Source: Aquanectria penicillioides
Lineage: Eukaryota; Ascomycota; Sordariomycetes; Hypocreales; Nectriaceae
Length of the DNA stretch: 64,000 bases
Direction: 5' to 3'
NCBI GenBank assembly: GCA_003415625.1
Contig: PYIU01000006.1
Coordinates: forward strand, 2,914,001 to 2,978,000
Position numbers and translations under genes: made by a program. Positions 48,691-60,330 of the stretch are shown piece after piece (position 1 is the stretch's first letter; each line of letters begins with the position of its first letter). A model generated the notes under the pieces. That model saw nothing but the letters and a program-made list of their open reading frames with translations, made no database searches and was not told where the DNA came from.

Positions 48691-49470
48691 CTAAAAGAAA
48701 AAAAAAATACTAAATAAAGTATAGTATTATTTATTTATAAAGCTTAAAGGTTAATTAACTCTTTTAATAAGAAAGGGAGCTATAAAGAAAAGGTTTTTAA
48801 AGAAGCTATTTTATTATATATAAAGAATATTTTGCTATATTAAAGTGCATTCTTTATATTTTATTAATTATTTATAATATTCTTTTTTTTATATAGATTT
48901 AATACTTTTTTACTATAAAATAAATATAGCTTTAAGTTAAATAATCTTTATAATATATAGTATAGAAGCACTATCTACCTTATAGGTCTATAGAGTATTA
49001 ATAAATAAATAAATCTTTATAATATAAAGTATAGTAATAAAGGATTTTTCCCTTTTTAATAAAGCAATTATTATATATTAAGCTATTATATTAGCTATAA
49101 ATTAAAGTAAATTAATAGTTTTTTATAATATAGCAATATTTATAGCATTAAAAGTATTAAATAAATTTTAATTCTTTATTAAAGAGTTTATAATTATATA
49201 GTTTAATATTAAAAAATAGTCTATTATTATATAAACTATTAGCTTTTTTAATAAATAGAATATAAAGAATTAAATTTATTTTAATTGTAATATTATTTTA
49301 GGCTTAAATAGGCTTTATTTTACTAACTCTTAAAGTATTAATACTATTAATAGTTTTAATAAGTTTATTTATATTATTAAAAATAAATTTAATTTAAATT
49401 CTTTTTATTAAAATAGTAAAGATTAAAAAAGTAAAAAAAGTATTATTTTTAAATATAATAACTATTTTTT
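48691..49470 (-). pseudogene. LINE L2 ORF1, 5'-truncated
   Basis: Aligns with the C-terminal zinc-knuckle half of L1 ORF1 (40,020-40,640). It is interrupted at 48,958-49,011 by a 54-bp LINE tail. Confidence 0.65.
48958..49011 (+). mobile_element. 54-bp LINE 3'-tail insertion in L2
   Basis: This contains only the last about 50 bp of the LINE (AGTATAGAAGCAC ... GGTCTATAGAGTATT) and an (AATA)n tail, in plus orientation. It is flanked by perfect 15-bp duplications AATCTTTATAATATA at 48,943-48,957 and 49,012-49,026. The uninterrupted sequence is seen in L1 (40,183) and L0 (30,926). It is an extreme 5' truncation made by target-primed reverse transcription. Confidence 0.92.
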
Positions 49471-49689
49471 TTTTTTATATATAAGTTTAATCTTTACCCT
49501 TAAACTTATAACTATTTATAGCTATTTTTAACTACCTTTAAAACATTTAAAACTATAATTAATTAATCCTTTATATTAAATTACCCTTAAATATAATAGT
49601 GCATTAAGAGTATAATGCTAATACTATAGCCCTTTTAATAGTTATTAATTTAAGAAAATATAGCATTAAAAATAGCTAATATAATTCCT

Positions 49690-50850
49690 TTTTTACTACT
49701 AGCTAATATAGTAATGCACCTAAAATAAATAAAGCAATAAAAGCTAATAAAAGCCTTATAATTAATAAAGATAAAAAAGCCTATAAAGCTATTATTAAAA
49801 TTATTTTATTTTACTTTCTTAAAGCAATTTAAAAGATATTTTAAATCTATATTAATATATATAAAGTATGCTTCTATTCTCCCTTTAAGATTAATATAAC
49901 CTTTAAAAAGAGATTTATTAATAAAATTACTATTATTATAATAATTGCTATTATTATAGTAATAATAGCTATTTTAGCTAATTTAAGCTTTTTTTCTTTT
50001 TAATTAATATATTAATTTTATATATTAGTTCTTTTATATTGCTTTATATTTATAAATATTAAAATTAATAAATATATAATATATAGCTATATTAAGTATA
50101 AAATTACTATTTATATTAAAGATGCCTTTAAAGATATTAAAAATTGCACTTTAATAGAAACTATATAAATAGTAAATTAAGTTTATAATAACTTTTATAT
50201 AATTGCAATATATTGCCTTTTTAATAAAGATATAGCTTTTACTTTTTTTACCTTAAAATAGACTAAAGCCTTTTATAAAAAAGAATAAATAGCTATTGCA
50301 TTTAGAAATAATGCCCTTTTTACTCTTTTTATTTTTATTATTTTAATAAAAGAAATTTAAATTAAATCTATTTTTAATAATATAAATAAGTTTATTAAAA
50401 CTATTAATAATATTAATACCTTAAGGGTTAATAAAGTAAAGTCTATTTAAGCCTAAAATAGTACTATAATAAAAATAAACTTAATTCTTTATATTTTATT
50501 TATTAAAGAAGCTAATAGTCTATATAATAATAAATTATTTTTTAATGCTAAACTATATAATTATAAACCCTTTAATAAAGAATTAAAATTTATTTAATAC
50601 TTTTAATACTATAAGTATAGCTATATTATAAAAAACTATTAATTTACTTTAATTTATAGCTAATATAATAGCTTAATATATAATAATTACTTTATTAAAA
50701 AAGGAGAAATCTTTTATTATTATACTCTTTATTATAGGGATTATTTAGCTTAAAGCTATATTTATTTTATAATAAAAAAGTATTAAATCTACATAAAAGA
50801 AAAATACTATAAATAATTAATAAAATATAAAGAATGCACTTTAATATAAT
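49690..50850 (+). pseudogene. LINE L3 ORF1 (gag-like, zinc knuckles)
   Basis: A plus-strand ORF1. A Lys-rich N-terminal part (49,740-50,050) contains KDKKAYKAIIKIILFYF. The zinc-knuckle block is at 50,590-50,760, where QYFQYYKYSYIIKN shows the C-x2-C-x4-H-x4-C spacing with Cys and His replaced by Tyr. This is what RIP on the other strand (TGC to TAC, CAC to TAT) produces. A second knuckle follows about ten residues later. The start codon is not preserved; the beginning is estimated. Confidence 0.7.
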
Positions 50851-50929
50851 AAAATATCCCTTATATATAATAAAATAGCTTCCTTAAGAATACTCTCTTT
50901 ATAGCTCTTCTCTTTACTAAAAGAATTAA

Positions 50930-53005
50930 TTAACCCTTAAGCTCTATAAATAAATAGTATTATATTTTATTTAATGCTTTTTTTTTAATGCTTATACTTT
51001 ATTGCTACTATTTATTAAATTAATCTTTTTATTTATATTTAATTAATATAGGTTTTATTTTAAAATATATATTGCTACTTTAAGTTAATTTATTAAATAC
51101 TATATATTTATAATAGATATAATATAATTATACTTTTAAAATTAGCTAAAAACTAAAAGATTAATACTTTAATAAATTTTAAAAGATTAAACTATATTAT
51201 AATTTACTATTTAGGCTATATAGCTTTTTATATATATAAATAATATAAACTAAAGATTTAAATCTATTAAATAAAAGAAAATTAAATTAAAATTAATTTT
51301 AAATACTATTATATAAAAATAATTATAGTATATAACCCTTTAAAAAATAAAAAGGACTTAAGGATAATATATATTTTAACTAGCTTTACTTTAGCCTTTA
51401 AAATAATTATAATTATAAACTTTAATCTATATTATTTAATATAAAACTACTATAATAAAACTACTTTATATAATTTAATCTTTTTAATAGAAATATAATA
51501 ATTAAATATAGCTTTAATAACCCTTTATAAAATTATAATTTAAAAAGTAAGTAATATTAAAAATAGTACTTTTAATTTAGCTTAAGCCTTAAAGAATAAC
51601 TATACTATTTATTTAAGTTTTAATTATAATTTAAATAGCTTTAATTATATTTTATAGTAAATATATATTAAGTTCTTTATAAATATATTGCCCTTTCTTT
51701 TATTAGACCTTTAGCCTATAGTATTTAACTAATATATAATAAACCTTAAGAAGGCTAAACTTAAAGTATAAATTACCCTTTATTAAACTTTAGGTAAAAT
51801 AATCTTTATATAATAGCTAAAAGAGGCAATTAAATAGCTAATTTAAAGATTGCATTAAATTACTTAATATATTACCTTAATATAAAGGCAATTTAAGCTT
51901 AATTGTAATAATTAATAGAATTAGCTTATTATAAAGGCTATTTATTAATTTAAATAAATATAAAGATATATATAATATAATAGTATAGTAATTAATTAAC
52001 TAAAACTATAAGAAATAGGCAATAAGCAAAAGGCTTATATAATTAAGGCTAAATATATAGCTTAATATAATACTTTATTTAAAGCTAAAATAAAGAAAGA
52101 TATTAATAGCTAAAAGAAACTTTAGAACTTAAAGAAATAGATATAACTTTAAAATAATATTGCTTTAGCCTTTTTATAGCTTTTTTCTTTTAATTGCCTT
52201 AAATAAAATCCTTTAGCTATAAATTATATTAAAAAGGTAATTATATTAATAAAATGCTTCTTTTTTAAGCCTTAAGTAAATAATTAAAATATTAAATCTA
52301 TTATAATAAACCTTATAATATAACTATTAAATATAGATTAAATGCTATAAAATATTAAAAATTTAATATAAAACTATATTAAACTTTATAAATTAGTTTA
52401 CTTACTCTTTAAAATTTAATTATAAAAAGCTTTTAGTAATAATAGATTCTTTATTAATTTCCTTAAAGTATATAATAAGCCCTTTTTAAAAGCCTTTATT
52501 ATTATTATTAATATAAGTATTATATTTAGGCATTTTTTATATTACTTTTACTATATAATTATTATAATTATTTTTAAATTTAATAAAATAATAGCTTAAA
52601 AATATATAGTATTTAAATAAAGATTTATTTTCTTTTTTAATATTATTAATAAAGTAATTAAATTAATAATAGCTTAATAAATAATAATAATAGCTAAAAA
52701 CCTAAATATACTTTTTAATAGTTAAATAAAAAATAGACTTTAAAGGTCTATTAAGCTAGCCCTTATAGTTATAATAAAAGCAATATATATAATATAGGCC
52801 TATAGTAAAATAGTATTGCTCTTTTAATTAAACTTTATTATAGCCTTTAATTTAATTAACTATAAAAGGCTTATTATTACTATTTATAATTAAGGCTACT
52901 TATAGTAATTATTAGTTTAGCTTTTTAGCTATTTATTTAAGCATTTAATATACCTTTAGTTTAATAATAAGTTCTTTAAACCCTATAGCATTAAAGTAGG
53001 GGTTC
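50930..53005 (+). pseudogene. LINE L3 ORF2, endonuclease and N-terminal RT half
   Basis: Endonuclease C-terminal core: IIIINFNLYYLI near 51,402-51,440 equals the conserved GDFNLHHPxWG of LINE endonucleases. The RT N-terminal motifs lie at 52,620-53,000: KVIKLIIAQQI followed by an LxxNxQ block (family: KxxEKxIAxRI..LLPxxQxGxRxxRST), and VVLLFQLNFIIAFNLIN (family: LxLDVxxAFDxVxH). It ends at KVGV, the beginning of the GVPQGSPLSP motif, where the copia element is inserted. Stops are former Gln codons. A continuous protein would resume at 62,061. Confidence 0.82.
53001..53005. repeat. Copia-1 target duplication, left
   Basis: GGTTC, repeated at 62,061-62,065. It falls in the codons of the LINE RT GVPQG motif. 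Confidence 0.9.
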
Positions 53006-53233
53006 TATTAAACTTAAGGTATTATATATATAGGGAAATATTAGTATGCACTTTAGATTATAGAAATAAAGCTTGAAATAATTAAATGAAAGTTATGTAA
53101 ATATACTGTAGCTCTATTAGGTCTAGCGCAACCCAACCCCTCTTTAAGAGCCTAAGCAATAAAGCAAGGCAAAAAGGGATAAAAAGAGAAATAAGAAAAA
53201 TACATACAATTATATAACTAATTCAGTTTAATA
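53006..53233 (+). repeat. Copia-1 5' LTR
   Basis: It starts TATTAAAC and ends GTTTAATA. The 3' LTR ends GTTCAATA, so the original ends were TATTGAAC...GTTCAATA, a perfect inverted repeat but not the usual TG...CA. The middle (53,085-53,200) is little mutated (CTAGCGCAACCCAACCCC). Confidence 0.9.
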
Positions 53234-53239
53234 ATTAAG

Positions 53240-54470
53240 AGTTTTAAAGCTATACTTATTAATGCAGCTAAAACTATTTAATTAAGCTCTAAAAGAAAGA
53301 AATAAACTTTATATTTTAATTTTAAACTAAATATATAAAATAACTTTAAAGACCTATATTTTTAATAATTTAAATAATTAAAAGACCTTTAAATAAAGCT
53401 ATAAAGTAAAAATTATAGTAAAATAAATTAAAAAGCTTAAAATCCTTAAGGACCCTTTTTAATTTAAGACTATTTAAATTTTTAAGCCTATAATATCTAT
53501 TTCTATAAAATACTATATAAAAGAAAGAATTAAGGCTAAAAGCTTAATAATAAAGCTTATTTAATTAAAATAATAAATAATTATAATAATAAAGTTACTT
53601 TTTAAAAACTTAAAACTATTAAAATATAAGCTTATAATATTTTGCTATAATTAAGAAAAATATAAAATTAAAGTAAATAGAATCTATAATATCTTTAATT
53701 AAATAATAAAGAAAATAAGCCTTTATTATATTTATTTATAATAAATAAAGATAATAATAATAATAATATTATAAAATTCTATTATAACCTTAAAGCTATA
53801 TATAGAATTAATAATATATTAAAAGAAAAATAAGCTTAAAAATGCTATTTTAAAGTACTAAAATAAACTTTAAACCCTAAAATTATTTAATAAAATTAAA
53901 TTATTAATTAAAAATAGTCTATAAAGATTATAATTATAAGGAATATTGCTAAAGCCTTATACTTAAATATATAATTTATAAATTTAAAATAATACTTTAA
54001 AAGTTATTTTTAAATATTTTTTTAAATTACTAAAGTATAATATAAAAATGCTATTAAAAAAAGTATTTATATATTAATTGCTTTTACTTTAAGTTTTAAA
54101 TATAAAATTAAAAAAAAAAAGGAAACTAAAGGAAAGTAATATAAAGCTTTAGTATAAAAAGGGAACTTTAAACTAATATTTTAAGGCTTAAAACTACCTT
54201 TTAAAAAGTATTTTTATTTAAAGAGCTTATAATTTAAATAACTTAAATTAAAGAAATAAAAATAAACTCTAAAGGAAAATAATTATTATACCTTATATAG
54301 AAAATTATACTTTAATATAAATACCTAAAAGTGCTAGATTGCATTTCCTAAAAATATACTTAAGTAAATAAAAAGGTAAAAGTAAATAAATAAAAGATAG
54401 AAAATATAATTAAAAGATTAAATTAAAGTTTAAAAACTATATAAAAAGCTTAAAAAGTAAACTATATAAT
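53240..54470 (+). pseudogene. Copia-1 gag region, RIP-inactivated
   Basis: Between the 5' LTR and pol. The frame is Lys/Asn-rich with former-Gln stops. Near 54,285-54,340 it reads YYTLYRKLYFNINT, compatible with the C-x2-C-x4-H-x4-C zinc knuckle that ends copia gag (Cys/His to Tyr/Phe). No primer-binding site was recognised just after the LTR. Ends are approximate. Confidence 0.55.
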
Positions 54471-57400
54471 TAATTAAAGATTTAAATTAATAATTAATAT
54501 TATAAATCTTAATTTTAAATTCTATAGCTATTTTCCTTATTTTATATAGTAAATATTTATTATTAATTTTAATTATACTTAACTTAAGGATAATACTATA
54601 TATTTTTAATAATAAAAAGAAATTTAAGAATCTTAAATTAGCTTTATTTAATAAAATTATTTTTATTAAATTAAAGAACCTTTTAATCTTAAAATATAAA
54701 GATATAAAAATTAAAGTTTAAAACCTATAAAGTAAAGCTTATTTTTTTATTTTAAGGTATATTGCTTATTGCTTATAAATTAAAATAAATCTAATTTTAT
54801 TAAAAAGACTTAATTAATATAGTTATTAATAGAATTAAAGAAATAAAAATAATATTTTAAGATATAAAAATAGGCAAGCTTTATATAAATTAAAGATTGC
54901 TTATAACTAATATATTTTAAATTATAAGCCTATTATTTAAAAATAAAGCTTATTTATAATAAATAAACCTTATTATAACTTATAGATATTAAAATATCTA
55001 TAATAAATAAAAGCTATAAAATAGCACTATTAACTAAATTATTTAGGACCTAAAGCATTAAAACACTTAATTAACTATACTATTAGTATAAAGATTAAAG
55101 GCCTAATAATAGTTAAATATAATACTTATAGATTAAATAAAATAAAATACTAAAAGTATTGCAAACTATAAATATAAAGCTTAATTCCTAAAGAGTAAGT
55201 TTCCTTAAACTTTTATAACTTTTAATTTAATATAATAAACCTTTTTTTATGCACTATTATAATAGATTATGCATTAAAAATATATTAAGACTATTACTTT
55301 AAAAATTAAAAAGAAAAATAATTATTATTAATGCTATAAAACTTTACTTAAATATTAAAAATAAAATATAAAATTAAACTTTAAGTAATAAAAATAAATA
55401 ATAAGTTTTAAAAAAGTAATTTAATCTATATATAGCTAGATTAAAGAGGAATAGCAGTAAAAGAAAGTACCCTTTAAATATAGCAATAGAATGGATTAAA
55501 AAAACATTTTAGGGAGATAGTAAAAGAGAAAATAAAAGTTCTTATAATTAAAAGTAGTCTATTAGCTAAACTATAGCTAAAAATAATAAGAATAGTAATA
55601 TATTTACTAAACTAAACTTTAAAATAGGGACTTAAGTAAAAAATACTATATAAAAGCTTTTTTTTATTAATTTAAAGCTTAAATAAAAATTTTAAGCTAT
55701 AAATTACTTACTTTAGGATAATTAATTATAAATTATTTATAATAATTAAAGATACTTAATTAAAGAAGAATTAACTTATATTTAAAATAAGCCTAAAGGC
55801 TTAAATAGATTATCTTATAGAATATAATTCTTAAAACCTTTTTTATATTTAGAATTTAATTATTAATTAAGTATATATAACCTAAAATATTATTTTTAAT
55901 AAAGAAAACCTTTTTTTAATAAATAATGCTAAAATAAAAGAAATTATAAATAAAAAGACCCTTAAAGAAATATAAATATAAATAAAAGCTCTTTTTAATG
56001 CTAAGTAAGTTAATTAAATAAAAAACATTAATTAACTATAAAATAAGCTTTAAACCACTAAAATAAGCCTTTAAAATATAGTTAAAAACTTAAAAATTAA
56101 AAAGGAGAAAAATATAAATAAACTATAGGTTAAAGATAAAAAATATACTTAATTATAATTTAAATTCTTTTTAACTCTATTAAAAAGTCTAGCTTTTGCC
56201 TTTTTAGCTTTAGCAATAAAGTAAAAAAGAAAATACTTAATACCTTTAATATTAAATATTAGCTTATAAAGGGAATAGATTAAGCTTAATTAAGCCTTCT
56301 TTATAGAAATAAAAGCTATATTATTTAGAAAATATAGAAATACTATTATAATTAAGGCAATATATATTAAAATTAAATATAAAAAGTATAAACTAAAATA
56401 TAAGCTATAAAAGAATAAAATAAACCTTAACTTAAAGAAATAAAAACTCTATTAAAAGAACCTACTTAAAGTACTAAATTCTTATAGAAATATTTTTAGG
56501 TATAAATTTAAGGCTATATTCCTAAAAGTAAAGAAAATATACTTAAAGAGTTATTAGTAAATAAAGTCTTAAATTAAAATATTAAAAAGTAAAATTAACT
56601 TTTATAATTTATAATTTATTAACTATATATAGGTATATATATATAAGCTTAATAAATATAAATACTTATAAAAATATAAAGCTAGATTTATTATTTAAAG
56701 AGATTAATAGCAAAAGGTAAGTTCTAAAGAAATATATATTGCTATATTAATAGAAAAATCATTTAAAATATTACTTATAATTACAATAAGATTTAATCTT
56801 AAAATACTATAATTTAATACAATAAATGCATTTATAAATGCAAAACTATTAATAGATATATTTATAAAACCTTTACTAAAATATAAAAAGAGCAAAAATA
56901 AAAGCTAAGTATTATTGCTTAAAAAAGCACTTTATAGATTAAGAATTATATCTCTTTTATAGTAAATAGAACTTAAAATAATATTATAAAATATTAATTT
57001 TAAATTAATCCCTTATAAACTATACTATTATAATAAAAATAAAGTTTTTATTTTCTTTTATATAGATAATATTATAATAATATATACTAAAAGATATAAA
57101 TTAATTATAAATAAAGTAATTATAGGTTTAAAGTTAAAATATAAATTAATTAATAGAGGTAAGCTATAATAGTTCTTTAAAATAGAAATTATTTAAAAAT
57201 AAAGTTAAAAATTAATTTAAATAACTTAAAATTTATACTTAAAGAAGATTTATAAATTATATACTTTAGATAAAGGAAATGTAACTTTAATAAAGAAAAT
57301 AAAACTCTTTTTAAATAAGCAAATTGCTAAATAAAGTATAAAATTAATATAAATAAGTAATTAGCTTAATTCTTTATATAGTAATTATTACTTAATTAAA

Positions 57401-57552
57401 TATTGCATTTACTATATTATATTTTATAAGATTTATAATAAATCTAAAGGAACTATATATAAAGGCAGTAAACTAAATATTATATTATTTTTATATAATT
57501 TATTTTTTTTGCTTTATAGCTTAAAGGTAAAAATAACTTTTTAATATATAAT
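54471..57552 (+). pseudogene. Copia-1 pol: GAG-pre-integrase, integrase, reverse transcriptase
   Basis: One frame with former-Gln stops. The GAG-pre-integrase/zinc region at 55,030-55,150 reads YLGPKALKHLINYT, then KYNTYRLNKIK, matching HxGxKALxHL...CxxCxxxK. The integrase C-terminal region (55,690-55,930) contains KPKGLNRLSYRIQFL, followed by IIFNKENLF. RT: KYKARFII (56,680), KKALYRLRIISLLQ near 56,925 (family: RKALYGLRRSPLLW) and FFYIDNIIIIY with the catalytic YVDD box at 57,059-57,070 reading YIDN. GGxxLQWFLGIEI is visible as RGKLQQFFKIEI (57,155). It is interrupted by LINE L4 in the RNase H region. The family is the copia type common in Pezizomycotina. Confidence 0.85.
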
Positions 57553-57566
57553 AATATATCTTTTAT
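57553..57566. repeat. L4 target-site duplication, left
   Basis: AATATATCTTTTAT, repeated exactly at 59,888-59,901. Confidence 0.92.
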
Positions 57567-58220
57567 CGCCGCCGCAACGGCCCTTGGCGTAAACTAATGC
57601 AGGAACATAAGGAGTGGCTTGCCAATTGGCTCCCCGATAGGGAACATAGAGAAGACCGAAAGTCAATTAAGGACCGGGCATCAGCCGACTGGAGGCATCG
57701 ATGGGAACGAGCCGGGCATGAGTCTCGCGAACGGCGCGCTAACAATAGGATGGAGGCAGCCGAAATCTTCCCACTCTACATAAAGAAGAAGACTATCTGC
57801 CTATATAAGGGACTCGAGAAGTATGAAAGCTCCCTGCTCACCCAAATGCGGATAGGACGCATTGGACTTTAGGGTTTCCTTTTCTAAAAAAAGGTCCCTA
57901 AGGTAAGTATGCCTTAGTGCTAGTATAGAGATGCTATTAAAATAGTTAGCTATATTATACTATACTGCCTGCTTTATTTAAGCTAAAGGGAAACCCTATT
58001 TAATCTACCCTATAACCTCCTTAAGCTTAAGCAGTACCTATCTAAAGCCTAGATTGTATATTGCCTTATTAAGTAGCTAGCCTATCTATATATTATACTA
58101 TACTATAAGCTAGCTATTAAGCTATATTTAGTTTAGAATATGCTTGCTTTTATACTATTTTTGCCTTTTAGTAACTCTTTTACTTAAGTGCTTTAACCCC
58201 TCTATTAAGAGGGAAGTTAA
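57567..58220 (+). pseudogene. LINE L4 ORF2 C-terminus (RNase H end and CCHC domain)
   Basis: An open frame with original codons from 57,567 to 57,871 (including the in-frame ATG at 57,597, which is internal and not a true start). It contains the Tad1-type signature LYKGLEKYESSLLTQMRIG followed by RIGL. Family proteins have LxKGLxKAExSLLxQxRTGKIGLxxFL. It is stopped by TAG at 57,870-57,872, a CAG/CGG-derived stop. Beyond it the frame continues as GFLF-KKVPKVSMP, then a run ending IVSYIILYC, the remains of the C-terminal CCHC finger. The likely natural stop is TAA at 58,218-58,220, in frame with the ATG at 57,597. An opposite-strand open frame (57,563-57,745) is a shadow. Confidence 0.85.
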
Positions 58221-59288
58221 TGCACCTAAAAAAACCCCCTTTAAAAGGGGGAAAAAAACCGGCCTACTATACAAATAATATACTAAAGCCTGCCCCCCTA
58301 ATGGCTAGGTCTCTACCTTAGCTCTATCTAGACCTTACCTTTATTTACTGCTACACCTAATCTATATCTACCTACCCTAGCAATACTATTTACTTTAAGT
58401 CTATATCCTCTTTAGGAGATATAAGATCTATCTTATTCTCCCTGCTATCCCCCTCTTTATCTTTCTTCTTGCTGTCCTCCCCTTTATCCCCTTTATCCTT
58501 AAGCCCCCCCTACTCCAATCCCCTCCTAGCTTTGCTTAAGCTTAAGCTATTGCTTAAGGAATTACGCTAAACTTTAGTCTTTACTATTAATATTAGCTAA
58601 TATAAACCTATACTAAAACCAATACTATTTACTGCTACTATTGCTTTTAGGCGCTGCCTATCTTTAAGTAGCTTTAGCTCTTTTAACTAAAGAAGGCAAT
58701 ATAGCTATTAAGCTCTTAAGAGCTATAGCTATATAGTTAACTCTATTGATTAGCTTATAGAGCTAATTAGCATTAAGACCTATAATTGGGACTATAGGTA
58801 TAGCTTAAGAGTGCGCTTAAATTGCCCTCCTTTTAGCTTAAATAGCCTTAGCCCCTAACTGCTAGAGCTCTTCCTTCTATAATCTATATTAGTATTGTAT
58901 TTATAGTAGAATTAAATTAAGCTATACTTACTATAGCTATCCCTTTCTATAAAGCTACTATTAATATATAAGCATTAGCCTCTATTAAATATAGTAGTGG
59001 CTTATATAGCTTATATATATAGGTATAAGCTATATAGCTATTAGCTTTAGTATTTATTAATAGTTAATTTTTTATAGCTATAAAGAATAGAAATTATATA
59101 TTAGCCTAATTTTAGTATAGACTATCCTCTCTATCTTTTATTATTTGTATAATATATATAGAATAGAATAGATTTTATATTGCCTTTAGGGTTAATATAG
59201 CACCCTTTACTTTAATGCAGCTAGTTTAGTATTTTAATATCTATTAATATTAGCAAAAATGCTATTTATAGCTATATTAAATATATAC

Positions 59289-59349
<61 letters not shown>

Positions 59350-59887
59350 ATTATTATTTTTAGCTATATATAATTAGTATAGAGTAGTAATAAAAATAGC
59401 AATTAGTGCTTATATAAGTTAAGTATTCTATATAAATAATGCATTAATAAAGTGTATACTTAAAGGCAATAGAAAGCTTTTATAGAGATATATAAAAAAG
59501 AAAGAAAAAAAAAGGAATTAAGTATATCTATAAAGATTAAAAAATAATAATAATAGCATTTAAATAGCTAATAGCTAGCTAGCTGCTAGCTAATAGCGCT
59601 AGAATAGCGCCCCACTCCCTGCAATAGGCCTATAGTATAGGTAATTTAGGCCTATTATAGGCCTTACTTTTACTTTACTTACTAACCCTACAATTAGGTA
59701 AATAGAATATTTTAGTAATAGCATTAAACTAACTTTTAATTTAATGCTTCCCTATAGGGGACCTATATTAGATCTAATATTATATTAAATAAAGGTTTTT
59801 ATCCTATTAATATAGTTTTTTCCTTTATTTATATAGTATAGAAGTATTATTTACTTTATAGGTCTATAGAGTATTAATAAATAAATA
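58221..59887 (+). other. LINE 3' module (L4 copy)
   Basis: About 1.67 kb after the ORF2 stop, the least-decayed version of this module. It contains CCCCCTTTAAAAGGGGG (58,234, palindromic), a pyrimidine-rich stretch (58,430-58,530), and the (TTA)n microsatellite (59,289-59,347). It also has a GCTAGC/TAGCGC palindromic segment (59,563-59,605), TAGGCCTA repeats and the tail. Antisense frames at 58,380-58,900 are Lys/Asp/Glu-rich with few stops; function unknown. Confidence 0.65.
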
Positions 59888-59901
59888 AATATATCTTTTA
59901 T
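59888..59901. repeat. L4 target-site duplication, right
   Basis: An exact copy of 57,553-57,566. Confidence 0.92.
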
Positions 59902-60330
59902 TAATAATATATTAAATTAAAAAAGTTTATAAATATATATAATAAAACTTTTTAATAGATTAATTAAATAGTATATAAATAAATAAAATATAGTTATAAT
60001 ATTAACTATAAAGGTAAAATTACTTATTTTCTTTTAAGCTATAAAAAAAGAACTTTATTAGTAAAGACTATTTATAGAACTTAAAGTTAAGCTTTAGAAT
60101 TCTATTTTAAAACTTATTTATAATAATTAATAGATAATTAAATTTATTTAAAATCCTCTTAAAAAATTAAAGATTAAGCTTAAATATATTAATATATATA
60201 ATTATTAATTAAAGCAATTTATAATAGTAAAAATAATCTTTATTTTATATAAATAAAGTATAAAATTAATAGCTAATAGTTTAATAAAACTACTATAAGG
60301 CAAATTATTTCTTAAAAGCTAAAATTAATT
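59902..60330 (+). pseudogene. Copia-1 RNase H, C-terminal part
   Basis: The continuation of copia-1 pol after L4. The plus frame corresponds to the RNase H region after the DxxWA block. It includes a segment near 60,090-60,200 matching the CDNxQTIxLL...KLxTKLxHVDIHxHWLRQ pattern of fungal copia RNase H (visible as KLKIKLKYINI in the mutated frame), followed by the LxxGLTKxL end near 60,270. Former-Gln stops throughout. Confidence 0.72.

Larger units (their letters stand above)
57567..59887 (+). mobile_element. LINE L4, 5'-truncated, partly un-mutated
   Basis: 2,321 bp of LINE, starting inside the RNase H region of ORF2 and ending with the (AATA)n tail, flanked by a perfect 14-bp duplication inside copia-1 RNase H. 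The first 300 bp (57,567-57,870) are un-mutated and GC-rich; the following 700 bp are moderately decayed, the rest strongly. It aligns with L3 62,960-64,000 and, in reverse, with L1 and L2. It is the youngest dated insertion in this part, because it interrupts the copia, which interrupts L3. Confidence 0.92.

Noticed and set aside
53234..53260. tRNA primer-binding site after the copia-1 5' LTR
   Set aside because: The sequence following the LTR has no convincing match to a tRNA 3' end, possibly because of mutation.
56704..56895. 63-codon minus-strand frame
   Set aside because: Antisense to copia-1 RT (KYKARF...KKALYRLR), which explains the sequence better.
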